Shown: positions 48,391-59,874 of the stretch, piece by piece
Layout: every line of letters starts with the position of its first letter
Position numbering within the stretch: the first letter of the stretch is position 1
Assembly: GCF_038502225.1 (NCBI RefSeq)
Contig: NC_091292.1
Coordinates: 47,593,428 to 47,657,427 of the forward strand
Origin: Cherax quadricarinatus
Taxonomy: Eukaryota > Arthropoda > Malacostraca > Decapoda > Parastacidae
DNA: 64,000 nucleotides
Direction of reading: 5' to 3'
Position numbers and translations under genes: made by a program
The notes under the pieces: model-generated
What the model saw: only the letters and a program-made list of their open reading frames with translations
The model's database searches: none
What the model was told of the DNA's origin: nothing

Positions 48391-49620
48391 TGCTAAAAGT
48401 TGATGAAAATAGGGAAGCTGTGATTTCGTGTATAGGGCAAGAAGGAATAATATCTTGCAGGAGTGAGGAGGAGGAGCGAGTTGTGAGTGTGGGGGAAGTT
48501 CGCGAGGCAGTGGGTAGAATGAGAGGGGGTAAAGCAGGTGGTATTCATACGATAAAGATAAAAATGTTAAAAACAGTTTTGGAATGGTTGGTGCTATTAT
48601 TTAATAAATGTATGTAAGAGGGTACGGTACCTAGGGAATGGCAGAGAGCATGCATAGTTCGTTTGTATAAAGGCAAAGTGGACAAGAAAGAATGAAAAAT
48701 TATATGGGAATAAGACTGGTGAGTATATCTGGTGAAGTGCATGGTAGACTTATAATTGAAAGAATTAAGAGTAAGACGGAGAGTAAGATAACAGATGAAC
48801 AAGTAGGCTTTAGGAAGGGCAGGGGGTGTGTGTAGACCAAGTGTTTACTGTGAAACATATAGGTGAGCAGTATTTAGATAAAGGAACAGAGGTTTTTGTG
48901 GCATTTATGGATTTCGAAAATACGTATGACTTGGTGGATAGGGGGGGGGGTAATGTGGCAGATGTTGCCAATGTATGGAATAGGTCGTAGGCTATTGAAA
49001 TCACTGAAAAGTTTTTTTGAGGATATTGAGGCTCAGGGTGGAGTATATAGGCGAGAGGGAGATTATTTCCCAGTAAAAGTAGGCCTAAGACAAGGATGTG
49101 TGATGTCACCGTGGTTGTTCACTATATTTATAGATAGGATTGTAACAGAAGTGAATGCTCAGGTGTTGGCAAGAAGTTTGTGGTTAAAAGATAAAGGATC
49201 TAGCACAAAGTGGGAGTTGTGACAGATGCTCTTTGCTGATGACACTGTGATTTTGGGGGATTCTGAAGAGAAGTTGCAGAGGTTGGTGGATGAGTTTGGT
49301 AGGGTATGCCAAAAAGGAAATTGAAAGTGAATATAGGAAAGAGTAATGTGATGAGGATAAAAAAAATAGGTAACTAAAGATTGGATTTCAGGTAGGATGG
49401 AGAGAGTATGAAGGAGGTCAATGCATTCAGATATTTAAGAGTGCACAAGTCAGCAGATGGGAAGTATTGCGCCTGCAATCTGAATGAGGGGTGTTAATGT
49501 TGTAGTTTTATAACTGTAGTGTAATGGGGCCTCTGGCAAGACAGTTATAAAATGAATGATAGTGAAAGTTTTTTCGGGCCACCCTACCTTGGTGGGAAAC
49601 GGCCGATGTCTGGGTTCCAG
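48391..49620 (+). pseudogene. RTE-like LINE copy b, RT part and 3' UTR
   Basis: Continues copy b: REAVGRMRGGKAGG (about 48505), RT with FPVKVGLRQGCVMSPWLFT (about 49070), LFADDTVILGDSEEKLQRLV (about 49228), with many frameshifts. At about 49440-49461 the frame jumps from the FRYL block straight to the 3' UTR (GGGAAGTATTGCGCCTGCA); the C-terminal third is deleted. The 3' UTR ends with the family signature GGCCACCCTACCTTGGTGGG. Confidence 0.85.
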
Positions 49621-49878
49621 ACTCGTCGACACCACCAGGCACCCAAGAGCAGCCATTTCCATGTTCCAGCTCCTCAGCATGGCCATCCAGAGGTGATATG
49701 CGTGCTACATACTGGGCTCACGTCTGGCTTCGGAGGAGCTGGAGGAGATTCATAACCTTTGACATATTGTACCAATGTATTCATGTTTGTGTTTTCTATC
49801 AATATATTCTATTAATAAGGTTAGCATGTAGCATAAAAATATAGGGGGGTGGTAGGAGAAGATAATATTCAAACAGCT
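49621..49878 (+). other. Mixed remnants, including a second endonuclease-element tail
   Basis: Around 49705-49755 the sequence GGGCTCACGTCTGGCTTCGG followed by AGGAGCTGGAGGAGATTC resembles the last codons of the retroelement at 46080-46120 (TRPSSEELDEI). It is followed by AT-rich sequence and a partial copy of the 131-bp repeat (GGGGTGGTAGGAGAAG, about 49845). Confidence 0.45.
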
Positions 49879-49879
49879 C

Positions 49880-50335
49880 AGCTGAAAGGCACCGACACCA
49901 CCATATGTCCTAGGATGACGGTAAAACACATAGCTCTGCTGGGTGCGTCATTCTTGTAGGATTGCTTGATTCCGTAGGTTAGAGCATCATTTGTGATTTT
50001 TGCTCAACATTAAGGTGGGCCAAAACGACATGGGTCCGAATTCTCAGCTAGTCGCACTGTTATTACAATATTATATACATAGGCTGCTCGTGAAGCTAGT
50101 ACACCAAACGGGGAGTAGACTGAAATTAGCTCAAAGGCACCCACATTGCTGTATGTCGTTCGATGATGGTAAAACACCTGGTTCTGCTGTGTGCATCATT
50201 CATGTAGGAGTGCGTGGTCCCGTGGGTTACAGCGTCATGTGTGATTTTCGCTTACCAAGAGGTGGGCCAAAACGACACGGGTTCGAATCCACGGTTATTT
50301 GTACTGTTATTATTGATTAATACCACTTGTTATTG
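49880..50335 (+). mobile_element. Two tandem tRNA-like SINE units
   Basis: Two related segments (about 49880-50075 and 50115-50320) share GGTAAAACAC, GTGATTTTYGCT and GGTGGGCCAAAACGACA. The second ends with a good B-box, GGGTTCGAATCC (about 50280). The first has the decayed form GGGTCCGAATTC. A weak A-box-like GTGGGTTACAGCG lies upstream. Confidence 0.5.
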
Positions 50336-50340
50336 GTTAC

Positions 50341-50595
<255 letters not shown>

Positions 50596-50596
50596 C

Positions 50597-50892
<296 letters not shown>

Positions 50893-50951
<59 letters not shown>
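50893..50951. repeat. (CA)n microsatellite
   Basis: 29 uninterrupted CA dinucleotides between the Penelope fold-back and LINE copy c. Confidence 0.98.
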
Positions 50952-50952
<1 letters not shown>

Positions 50953-50953
<1 letters not shown>

Positions 50954-52456
50954 GCAGTAGATAAAATGAAAGGGGGTAAGGCAGCCGGGATTGATGGGAT
51001 GAAGATAGAAATGTTAAAAGCAGGTGGGGATGTAGTTTTGGAGTGGTTGGTGCAATTATTTAATAAATGTATGGAAGAGGGTAAGGTAACTAGGGATTGG
51101 CAGAGAGCATGCATAGTTCCTTTGTATAAAGGCAAAGGGGATAAAAGAGAGTGCAAAAATTATAGGGGGATAAGTCTGTTGAGTATACCTGGCAAAGTGT
51201 ATGGTAGAGTTATTATTGAAAGAATTAAGAGTAAGACGGAGAATATGATAGCAGATGAACAAGGAGGCTTTAGGAAAGGTAGGGGGTGTGTGGACCAGGT
51301 GTTTACAGTGAAACATATAAGTGAACAGTATTTAGATAAGGCTAAAGAGGTCTTTGTGGCATTTATGGATTTGGAAAAGGCGTATGACAGGGTGGATAGG
51401 GGGGCAATGTGGCAGATGTTGCAGGTGTATGGTGTAGGAGGTAGGTTACTGAAAGCAGTGAAGAGTTTTTACGAGGATAGTGAGGCTCAAGTTAGAGTAT
51501 GTAGGAAAGAGGGAAATTATTTCCCAGTAAAAGTAGGCCTTAGACAAGGATGTGTGATGTCACCGTGGTTGTTTAATATATTTATAGATGGGGTTGTAAG
51601 AGAAGTAAATGCGAGGGTCTTGGCAAGAGGCGTGGAGTTAAAAGATAAAGAATCACACATAAAGTGGGAGTTGTCACAGTTGCTCTTTGCTGATGACACT
51701 GTGCTCTTGGGAGATTCTGAAGAGAAGTTGCAGAGATTGGTGGATGAATTTGGTAGGGTGTGCAAAAGAAGAAAATTGAAAGTGAATACAGGAAAGAGTA
51801 AGGTTATGAGGATAACAAAAAGATTAGGTGATGAAAGATTGGATATCAGATTGGAGGGAGAGAGTATGGAGGAGGTGAATGTATTCAGATATTTGGGTGT
51901 GGACGTGTCAGCGGATGGGTCTATGAAAGATGAGGTGAATCATAGAATTGATGAGGGGAAAAGGGTGAGTGGTGCACTTAGGAGTCTGTGGAGACAAAGA
52001 ACTTTGTCCTTGGAGGCAAAGAGAGGAATGTATGAGAGTATAGTTTTACCAACGCTCTTATATGGGTGTGAAGCATGGGTGATGAATGTTGCAGCGAGGA
52101 GAAGGCTGGAGGCAGTGGAGAAGTCATGTCTGAGAGCAATGTGTGGTGTGAATATAATGCAGAGAATTCGTAGTTTGGAAGTTAGGAGGAGGTGCGGGAT
52201 TACCAAAACTGTTGTCCAGAGGGCTGAGGAAGGGTTGTTGAGGTGGTTCGGACATGTGGAGAGAATGGAGCGAAACAGAATAACTTCAAGAGTGTATCAG
52301 TCTGTAGTGGAAGGAAGGCGGGGTAGGGGTCGGCCTAGGAAAGGTTGGAGGGAGGGGGTAAAGGAGGTTTTGTGTGCGAGGGGCTTGGACTTCCAGCAGG
52401 CATGCGTGAGCGTGTTTGATAGGAGTGAATGGAAACAAATGGTTTTTAATACTTGA
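50953..52456 (+). CDS. RTE-like LINE copy c: reverse transcriptase and C-terminal region
   Basis: The best-preserved coding part of this LINE family: about 500 codons without a stop, truncated at the 5' end (no endonuclease). The apparent upstream extension is terminal-repeat and (CA)n read-through. Order of blocks: MKGGKAAGIDGMKIEMLKAG, WQRACIVPLYKGKGD, YRGISLLSIPGKVYGR, ADEQGGFRKGRGCVDQVFT, FMDLEKAYDRVDR, GLRQGCVMSPWLFNIFIDG, the catalytic LLFADDTVLLGD (about 51683-51715), KVNTGKSKVMR, FRYLGVDVSADGSM, LPTLLYGCEAWV, LLRWFGHVERM and GRGRPRKGW. RT catalytic residues look intact, but with no start or endonuclease it cannot move alone. The LLYGCEAW and WFGHV blocks, and an inferred full length near 3.2 kb, fit the RTE type; the clade is my inference. 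Confidence 0.88.
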
Positions 52457-52735
52457 CGTGCTGTTGGAGTGTGAGCAAAGTAACATTATGAAGGGGTTCA
52501 GGGAAACCGGCAGACCGGACTTGAGTCCTGGAGATGGGAAGTACAGTGCCTGCACTCTGAAGGAGGGGTGTTAATGTTGCAGTTTAAAAGCTGTAGTGTA
52601 AAGCACCCTTCTGGCAAGACAGTGATGGAGTGAATGATGGTGAAAGTTTTTCTTTTTCGGGGCCACCCTGCCTTGGTGGGAATCGGCCAGTGTGATTAAA
52701 AAAAAAATATATATATGTATATATATGTATATATG
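52457..52735 (+). other. 3' UTR and tail of LINE copy c
   Basis: Contains the shared 3' block (GATGGGAAGTACAGTGCCTG, then CACCCTGCCTTGGTGGGAAT) and ends GATTAAAAAAAAAATATATA, i.e. an A run with TA-rich tail. Confidence 0.8.
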
Positions 52736-52736
52736 A

Positions 52737-53862
52737 GATGATTGGATGTTATGAATGAGAAGAAGCTGGATGTCCTGGCTTTAACTGAAGCAAAGTTGAA
52801 GGGGATGGGAGAGTTTCAGTGGAGATAAATAAATGGTATTAAGTCAAGGGTTTCAAATAGAGTTAGAGCTAAAGAAGAAGTAGCAGTAATGTTGAAGGAT
52901 AAGCTATGGCAGGAAAAAAGGGACTATAAATGTTTTAATTCAAGGATTATGTGGAGTAAAATAAAGTTTGGATGTGAAAAGTGGGTTACAGCAAGCATAT
53001 ATGCACCTGGAGAAGAGAGAAGTGTAGAGGAGAGAGAGAGATTTTGTGAAATGTTGGGTGAATGCATGAGAGCACCTGTGGTTGGGTATTTCAATGTTAA
53101 AGTGGGTAAAAATGTTGTGGAGGGAGTAGTAGGTAATTTTGGGGTGCCAGGGGTAAATGAAAATGGGGAGTCTTAATTGAGATATGTGTAGAAAGAGGTT
53201 TGCTAATAAGTAATACATATTTAATGAAGAAGAGGATAAATAAATATACAAGGTATGATATAGCACGTAATGAAAGTGGTTTGTTAGATCATGTATTGAT
53301 GGATTAAAAGTTGATGGGTAGGTTCCAGGATGTACACGTTTATAGAGGGGCAACTGATACATCGGATCATTATTTAGTTGTAGCTACACTTAGAGTAAGA
53401 GGTAGATGGGACAAGAAGAAAATGGCTACAACAAACAAGAGGGAGATAAAAGTGTATAAACTAAGGGAGGAGGAAGTTCGGGTGAGATATACACAACTAT
53501 TGGCAGAAAGGTGGGCTGATGCAGGTATGAGTAGTGGGGGGGGGGTTGAAGAGGGTTGGAATAGTTTTAAAAGTGCAGTATTAGAATGTGGGGCAGAAGT
53601 TTGTGGCTATAGGAAGGTGGGGGCAGGAGGAAAGAGGAGTGATTGGTGGAATGATGAAGTAAAGGGAGTAATAAAAGGGAAAAAGTTAGCTTATGAGAGG
53701 TTTTTACAAAGCAGAAGTGTTATAATAAGAGTAGAGTATATGGAGAATAAAAGAAAGGTGAAGAAAGTGGTGAGAGAGTGTAAAAGGAGAGCAGATGATA
53801 GAGTGGGAGAGGCACTGTCAAGAAATTTTAATGAAAATAAGAAAAAATTTGGAGTGAGTTAA
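52737..53862 (+). pseudogene. RTE-like LINE copy d, endonuclease and linker
   Basis: Nearly the whole N-terminal half. Endonuclease: KKLDVLALTEAKL (about 52765), then VTASIYAPGEERSVEERERF (52985-53045) and PVVGYFNVKVGKN (GDLN changed to GYFN). The next frame (53311-53862) reads GRFQDVHVYRGATDTSDHYLVVATLRV with the SDH motif intact, then the basic linker (SDWWNDEVKGVIKGKKLAYE). Several stops separate the pieces. The changed GDLN motif implies an inactive nuclease. Confidence 0.85.
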
Positions 53863-53875
53863 ACAAGTTAAAACA

Positions 53876-55024
53876 TTGAAGCATATATGTGAACAGTATT
53901 TAGATAAACGTAGAGAAGTTTTTATTGCAGTTACGGATTTAGAAAAGGCATATGATAGAGTGGATAGGGGAGCAATGTGGCAGATGTTGCAAGTATATGG
54001 AATAGGTGGTAAGTTACTAAATGCTGTAAAGAGTTTTTATGAGGATAGTGAGGCTCAGGTTAGGGTGTGTAGAAGAGAGGGAGACTACTTCCCAGTAAAA
54101 GTAGGTCTTAGACAGGGATGTGCAATCACACCATGGTTGTTCAATATATTTATAGATGGGATTGTAAAAGAAGTAAATACTTAGGTGTTCGGGAGAGGGG
54201 TGGGATTAAATTATGGGGAATTAAATACAAAATGGGAATTGACACAGTTACTTTTTGCTGATGATACTGTTCTTATGAGGGATTCTGAAGAAAAACTGCA
54301 AAGGTTAGTGGACGAGTTTGGGAGTGTGTGTAGAGGTAGAAAGTTCAAAGTGAACATAGAAAAGAGTAAGGTGATGAGGGTATCAAATGATTTAGATAAA
54401 GAAAAATTGGATATCAAATTGGGGAGGAGGAGTATGGAAGAAGTGAACGCTTTCAGATACTTGGGAGTTGTCGTGGCGGCGGATGGATTTATGAAGGATG
54501 AGGTTAATCATAGAACTGATGATGAAAAAAAGGCGAGTGGTGCGTTGAGATATATAAAGAGACAAAAAGAGTTATCTATGAAGGCAAAGAAGGGAATGTA
54601 TGAATGTATAGTAGTACCAACTCTCTTATATGGGTGTGAAGCTTTGGTTGTAAATGCTGCAGCGAGGAGGCGGTTGGAGGCAGTGGAGATGTTGTGTCTA
54701 AGGGCATTGTGTGGTGTAAATATTATGCAGAAAATTCTAAGTGTGGAAATTAGGAGAAGGTGTGAAGTTAATAAAAGTATTAGTCAGAGGGTTGAAGAAC
54801 GGTTGTTGAGGTGGTTTGGCCACTTAGAAAGTATGGATCAAAGTAGAATGACAGGGAGAGCGAATAAATCTGTAGGGAAAGGAAGGCGCGGTAGGGGTCG
54901 TCCTCGAAAAGGTTGGAGGGAGGGGGTAAAGGAAGTTTTGTGGGCGAGGTGCTTGGACTTTCAGCAAGCATGCGTGAGCGTGTTAGATAGGAGTGAATGG
55001 AGACGAATGGTATTTGGGACCTGA
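53876..55024 (+). pseudogene. RTE-like LINE copy d, RT and C-terminal part
   Basis: Resumes after an internal deletion of about 500 bp that removed the N-terminal RT blocks: the sequence jumps from KKFGVS to KHICEQYLDK. Then FIAVTDLEKAYDRVDRGAMW, GLRQGCAITPWLFNIFIDG, a TAG at 54182-54184, and a second open stretch with LLFADDTVLMRDSEEKLQ, FRYLGVVVAADG, VPTLLYGCEALV, LLRWFGHLESM and GRGRPRKGW. It carries the same C-terminus as copy c with about one residue in five changed. Confidence 0.88.
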
Positions 55025-55339
55025 CGAGCTGTTGGAGTGTGAACACGGTAATATTTAGTGAAGGGATTCAGGGAAACCGGTTATTTTTATATAGCCGGGA
55101 AATGGGAAGTACAATGCCTGCACTTTAAAGGAGGGGTTTGGGATATTGGCAGTTTGAAGGGATATGTTGTGTATCTTTATACGTATATGCTTCTAAACTG
55201 TTGTATTCTGAGCACCTCTGCAAAAACAGTGATTATGTGTGAGTGAGGTGAAAGTGTTCAATGATGATGAAAGTATTTTCTTTTTGGGGATTTTCTCTCT
55301 TTTTGGGTCACCCTGCCTCGGTGGGAGACTGCCGACTTG

Positions 55340-55340
<1 letters not shown>
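55025..55340 (+). other. 3' UTR of LINE copy d
   Basis: Ends with CACCCTGCCTCGGTGGGAGA and GACTTGTTAATATATA, running directly into (TA)n. Confidence 0.75.

Positions 55341-55423
<83 letters not shown>
55341..55423. repeat. (TA)n microsatellite
   Basis: About 80 bp of TA between the 3' end of LINE copy d and the 3' terminal repeat of Penelope element 1. Confidence 0.97.
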
Positions 55424-55427
<4 letters not shown>

Positions 55428-55689
55428 AAGATCACAGTAAACAGGTGATTTCAGAATATGCAAAACAACCACTCTGAAAGAATAGAGAAATTCCAAGCGC
55501 TTTCGTGACTACTCACATTATCAAGGAACTATGAAAGTAAAGCATCCAAGGAAGCTATATAAGGGGTCTGGCCAGCACCTCACTATCAGATCCCACAACG
55601 GTTAAACACCTGACGCGCGCCGACCCAACTTGGATAGGTCCTTTGCACAACTCACCCCACAAACTATTCTTCCCAAGAAAAATTAAAAA
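55424..55689 (-). mobile_element. 3' terminal repeat of Penelope-like element 1
   Basis: Downstream of the element's ORF on the coding strand. Contains the conserved GCAAAACAACCACT block and the hammerhead-like motif. It shares CCCACAACG-like and AACACCTGANGCGCG sequence with the flank of element 2. Confidence 0.75.
55490..55529 (-). ncRNA. Hammerhead-like motif, family 1 (Penelope element 1)
   Basis: On the minus strand: GTTCC, TTGATAA, T, GTGA-GTAG-TCAC, GAAA, GCGC, TT, GGAAT. All pairings are intact, with the U3-A8 core. It lies about 160 bp 3' of the ORF stop. Confidence 0.5.
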
Positions 55690-57440
55690 TTATTTGTCCA
55701 GTGTATTATTAAATTCTTCCCAAATTCTATTAATTATAAATGGATCTAATTTATATAAACCAAAGGAAATATTCATATTATTGTCAAAACTGCTTTTTAT
55801 GAAACAAGATTCAATTATATTCCTGTCGATCATGGACTTGCTTGATACTACTTTCTCAACTTTTTGAAAATCAATTGGATGGTTAAAATCTCTTACATGA
55901 ATAAATAGAGCATTGGAATCTTGTCCAGTTCTAATGCTATATTTATGTTGTTTTAATCTTAGTTCGAGATTTTTACCAGTTTGACCGTAATAAACTTCAT
56001 CGCAAATTTTACAAGGAATCTTATAGACACATCCATCAGCATTTTGGGGGGAATTCTTTATCAAAAGTTTTTTTACTGTATCAAGATTTTTGAATACAAC
56101 TTTAATATTAAAAGTCTTAAGAAGAGAAGGCATATCAACCAAGTTTTCATGGTAAGGGAGAACCAACATATTTTTAGTTGAATAAGGCTGGTTGTCCCTT
56201 TTTGGATTGTAAAAAGTATTTCTAGCAACTTTAAAAGATTTATCAATTACATTTCTTGGGTATTTTAAATCATTACCTATTTCATAAATTTTGGATATTT
56301 CCTCATCTATGAACTCAGGACTACAAATTCGTAAAGCTCTCAGAAACATTGATGAGAAAACAGACAGTTTGACTCTATCTTGATGCGAGGAATAATAGTG
56401 GACATAGGAACAGTTATTTGTAGGTTTTCTGTAAATTTTAAATTTGAATTCATTATTACCCTTAATAATTAAAACATCTAGAAAAGGCAATGAATTATTT
56501 TCTTCAAACTCAACAGTAAAGTTTATAGAATGGGCTAAGCTATTTAATTTTCCTAGGAAATGGTGTATATCTACATTTTTGGGCATAAGACACAAAATAT
56601 CATCAACATATCTGAACCATTTAGCTCTATTAGGGAGGATTGTGTTAAGCAACCTTGTTTCAAAAAATTCCATGTATAGGTTACTAAGAACAGGTGAAAG
56701 AGGGTTTCCCATTGCCATACCAAACTTCTGAGTGTAAAACTTATCATTAAATACAAATATTGCATCAACAATGCAAAGTTTAATAAGTTTAATGATAGTA
56801 GGAACTGGCAATGGTAAATCATAGTTAACGAGTTCTTCAGATAAGAAACTTAATAAATCATCAACAGGAAATTTCGTAAACAAGGAAGTAACATCAAAAC
56901 TAACCATGTTAAAATCATTTAAGTCAGTCAAGGAGCTTAATTTATCAACCAAGTCTATGTTGTTTTTAACATTAAAGTTAGAAATTTTGCCAACAATAGG
57001 GCTCAAAATATCAACAAGCCATTTGGATAATTTATATGAAACTGACCCTATGGAGCTAATAATTGGTCTGACTGGATTCCCTGGTTTGTGTGTTTTTATT
57101 AGTCCATACATGTAAGGCAAAGATGGATTAGTGGAAGTAAATTGTTTGACTAATTCATCTTTGCCTTTCAGTAGAAGTTTTATTGTTTTATTGAAATTGC
57201 TGTTAACGGTTTCTTGGGGATTTTTCCTAAGTTTAGAGTAGGTTTCAGTATCATCTAAGAGATTATTATTTTTTTCTTGGTAATCATTTTCTTTCATAAT
57301 TACTATTGCATTTATTTTATCTGCTTTAGTAAGGCGCAAATTTTTGTTGTTATTAAGTGTATCATAAGACTTAAAGAATCTTTGAGGGAAATTGGGAATG
57401 TTTGGTTTTAACATAGAGCTATATACCATTCCTTTACTAA
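55690..57440 (-). CDS. Penelope-like element 1: reverse transcriptase with GIY-YIG endonuclease
   Basis: About 583 codons without a stop, 5' truncated: the match to the family starts at NISKGMVY. The apparent first few residues (to 57462) come from an inverted arm. RT blocks (numbered from the 57462 end): YGLIKTHKPGNPVRPIISS (119-137), MVSFDVTSLF (186-195), KFGMAMGNPLSPVLSNLYME (246-265), catalytic YVDD (285-288) and LPFLDVLI (325-332). C-terminal GIY-YIG nuclease: CVYKIPCKICDEVYYGQTGK (478-497), conserved R (about 502) and H (about 506), and an E at about 551 (NIIES). RT plus GIY-YIG identifies a Penelope-like retroelement. All key residues are present, so decay is limited to the missing N-terminus. 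It is transcribed opposite to A2M, inside its intron 1. Confidence 0.93.
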
Positions 57441-57711
<271 letters not shown>

Positions 57712-57770
57712 GTCGTTTTATTGTATGTTTGTTAAATTACTTTCAGTAAACCTAACCATAACTCTCACAG

Positions 57771-57958
57771 GAGCTACATAATTACCACTCCAAGACAGTG
57801 GGTATCAGGAGCTCCTGCCCAGGTATGTGTCTACGTGGACAACCCTTCTGCTCCAGAAGGTGATCTGACCTTCGCTGTCACGACTTATGACTGGCAACAA
57901 GTTGACGAGGATGGGAACGTCACCGTTGTTCCGAACACTTCTATCCATATTCTTGGAG
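57771..57958 (+). CDS. A2M: Alpha-2-macroglobulin-like gene, exon 2 (MG1 start)
   Basis: The acceptor AACTCTCACAG ends at 57770, with a branch-like CTAACC. The first base completes the Gly codon left by exon 1, then SYIITTPRQWVSGAPAQVCV (the opening strand of macroglobulin domain 1), VDNPSAPEGDLTFAV and PNTSIHILGG. Two N-glycosylation sequons (NVT, NTS) suit a secreted protein. The exon is 188 bp and ends with one base of a Gly codon before GTTAGT (57959). The product would be a secreted protease-trapping or thioester immune protein of the haemolymph. Identity comes from this exon together with exon 3; alone it would be weaker. Confidence 0.88.
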
Positions 57959-58756
57959 GTTAGTGGTAAATATAAGTGATACTGAAATGCGTGAGTATGC
58001 ACACTAAAATTTTTAAATTCTGGCAAGCCAGGATATTGGCTTCTGCAGTGCTAGCTTGTCCAGTTTCTAGTCTCACCATGATTACTTTGGAGTTTTTATT
58101 GACAGGTTTTTTACCTTCCATGTTAATACAGATGCTGCACTATATTTATATCTACTCAATTCAGGGTTTCATAGGTCAAGTAATTACTGTATGTGGATGT
58201 TTGAGCATCTTCAAGATAAAATCTAATTTATGTAGTGTTGATGGTTATATCTCTACTGTAAGTCTTAACCGGTAACAAAGTTCACTTACTAATCAGTTGT
58301 TCTCTAGTGCACTAAACAAATTTACTAACACAGAAAATCTACAAAATTATTAGTTATGTTTCATTAATATATAAACTATATATGTAAGGTATAATTGTAG
58401 TCAAATTTATAATTATTTTTTTAAATAATTAGTAATTGCTTTTCTCATAAAAAAAAACAATCGCAACTAGTGTGACTTTTTATTGTGGCAACCTTTCGAT
58501 CTCCAAATCTGTTAAGTTGTTACCGGCTTGACAAACCTCCTAGAGAGCGAAACGTTGGCATTAGTGACCTTTTATCTAACATATCGTTGGTAATTCTGAA
58601 AGAATGTTGTTTACGTCTACAATTTACCTACACGTTCACATCAAGAAGACTTTAATCCCCAAAATAAGATATCAAGAACAAGGTGAAATTTAGATAAAGA
58701 GCGAAGAGAATATTGTAGAATAGTGAGAGCTGGAATAACTATTACGTTACTTTCAG
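57959..58756 (+). other. A2M intron 2
   Basis: Starts GTTAGT and ends TTACTTTCAG. 798 bp, AT-rich, with a degenerate Penelope-type terminal remnant at about 58480-58570. Confidence 0.85.
58524..58560 (+). ncRNA. Hammerhead-like remnant, family 3
   Basis: CGGC, TTGACAA, A, a weak CTC/GAG stem, GAAA, CG, TT, then GGCA where GCCG would pair with CGGC. Same order of parts as families 1 and 2, but stem I no longer pairs and stem II is poor. Probably a dead terminal remnant. Confidence 0.3.
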
Positions 58757-58995
58757 GGAAGACTGAGAAGTGCTATGAAGTCGCAGTGCCAAGTTCGACC
58801 TATAACTACGGTGACCTGCACGTCTTTGGCAGTGTGGCTGGTGTTAACATCAGTCGTACAGTGAGTATGTCTTTGAAGCGCTCCAACCAGGTTACCTTCA
58901 TCCAGACTGACAAGTACCTCTACGAGCCTGGCGAGAACGTCAAATTCAGAATTCTCACAGTGACTGGACCATATTTAAACGTCTCTACTGACCAG
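58757..58995 (+). CDS. A2M: Alpha-2-macroglobulin-like gene, exon 3 (MG1 end, MG2 start)
   Basis: The acceptor TTACTTTCAG ends at 58756. Two bases complete the Gly codon from exon 2, then KTEKCYEVAVPSS, YGDLHVFGSVAGVNISRT (sequon NIS) and the hallmark VTFIQTDKYLYEPGENVKF followed by RILTVTGPYLNVSTDQ (sequon NVS). The QTDKxxYxPG motif at the MG1/MG2 boundary is one of the best signatures of the alpha-2-macroglobulin/complement family. The exon is 239 bp and ends in phase 0 at donor GTAAGA (58996). Bait, thioester and receptor-binding regions lie beyond the window, so A2M proper cannot be told apart from a thioester-containing protein by functional motifs here. Confidence 0.95.
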
Positions 58996-59870
58996 GTAAG
59001 AGTCAATAATACCGGCACATAGGCCTCTATAATAGCACAAGGTGACCTATAATATCTGTAGATAAATTTATTTTTTTTAACCCAGACAACATGAAAATAC
59101 ATGTGAACGTCCAATATGGAAAAAGATTCTTTAATAGCGGCAAGAGTGCAGCGAGAAAACATTTATAACAAATAAATACTAGAGTAATAACTGGCAACAG
59201 GTGAGCAGATATAATAACAGTAGGAAAGTTTCTATAATAAGCGTCCTAACTGATAATACAGGAGTTAATATTGATCATGAGAGCTTCTACCATTGCTGCA
59301 GAAGAACGTCTACAATAACATTTATAACATAAAGGTCGCACTAGATGAAGCTGCCAATATCACACCCAAACTGGTCGTAAATATCACACTGTGTGAAGAA
59401 ATATGAGCTGTGTCTCGTAAAAATTACTCTATACTGGATAAATAACAGCACTAAAATAAAGTTGAAAAAACACCATAGACCGACACAAAAAAGGTTCAAT
59501 ATTCGTTTTGTCTCAACTTATCCTAACAAATATATTTTAATAATTGCCGCAATTTTATTACAAAAATATTATTTAGTAAAACAAAATAATTTAATCCATT
59601 ATGTCTAAGAACTTGGTGGTAAACAAGAATGCTTGAAGGGTAGGAAAAGCACTGAAATTTTTAGGTACAGGAACTCATTAATAATGAAATTTTAGTAAAG
59701 TTCGGAGTGCATGTCACAGTATATTTATTTCCTCTTCAAAACTATCAGTAAATATATATACGTGTTTGAGATATACTGTCCTCTGAGATGCTAGGCACGT
59801 TGTTCTTCTTCCAATTCTAATTCTCATTTTTTCAATGCATTTCATTTTCAAAAAAGTTTCACAAAAATAG
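58996..59870 (+). other. Start of A2M intron 3, nothing else recognised
   Basis: AT-rich with AATAAYAGTAGG-like short repeats around 59160-59400. No further A2M exon is visible up to the window end, so intron 3 is at least 5 kb. Confidence 0.7.
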
Positions 59871-59874
59871 TATA

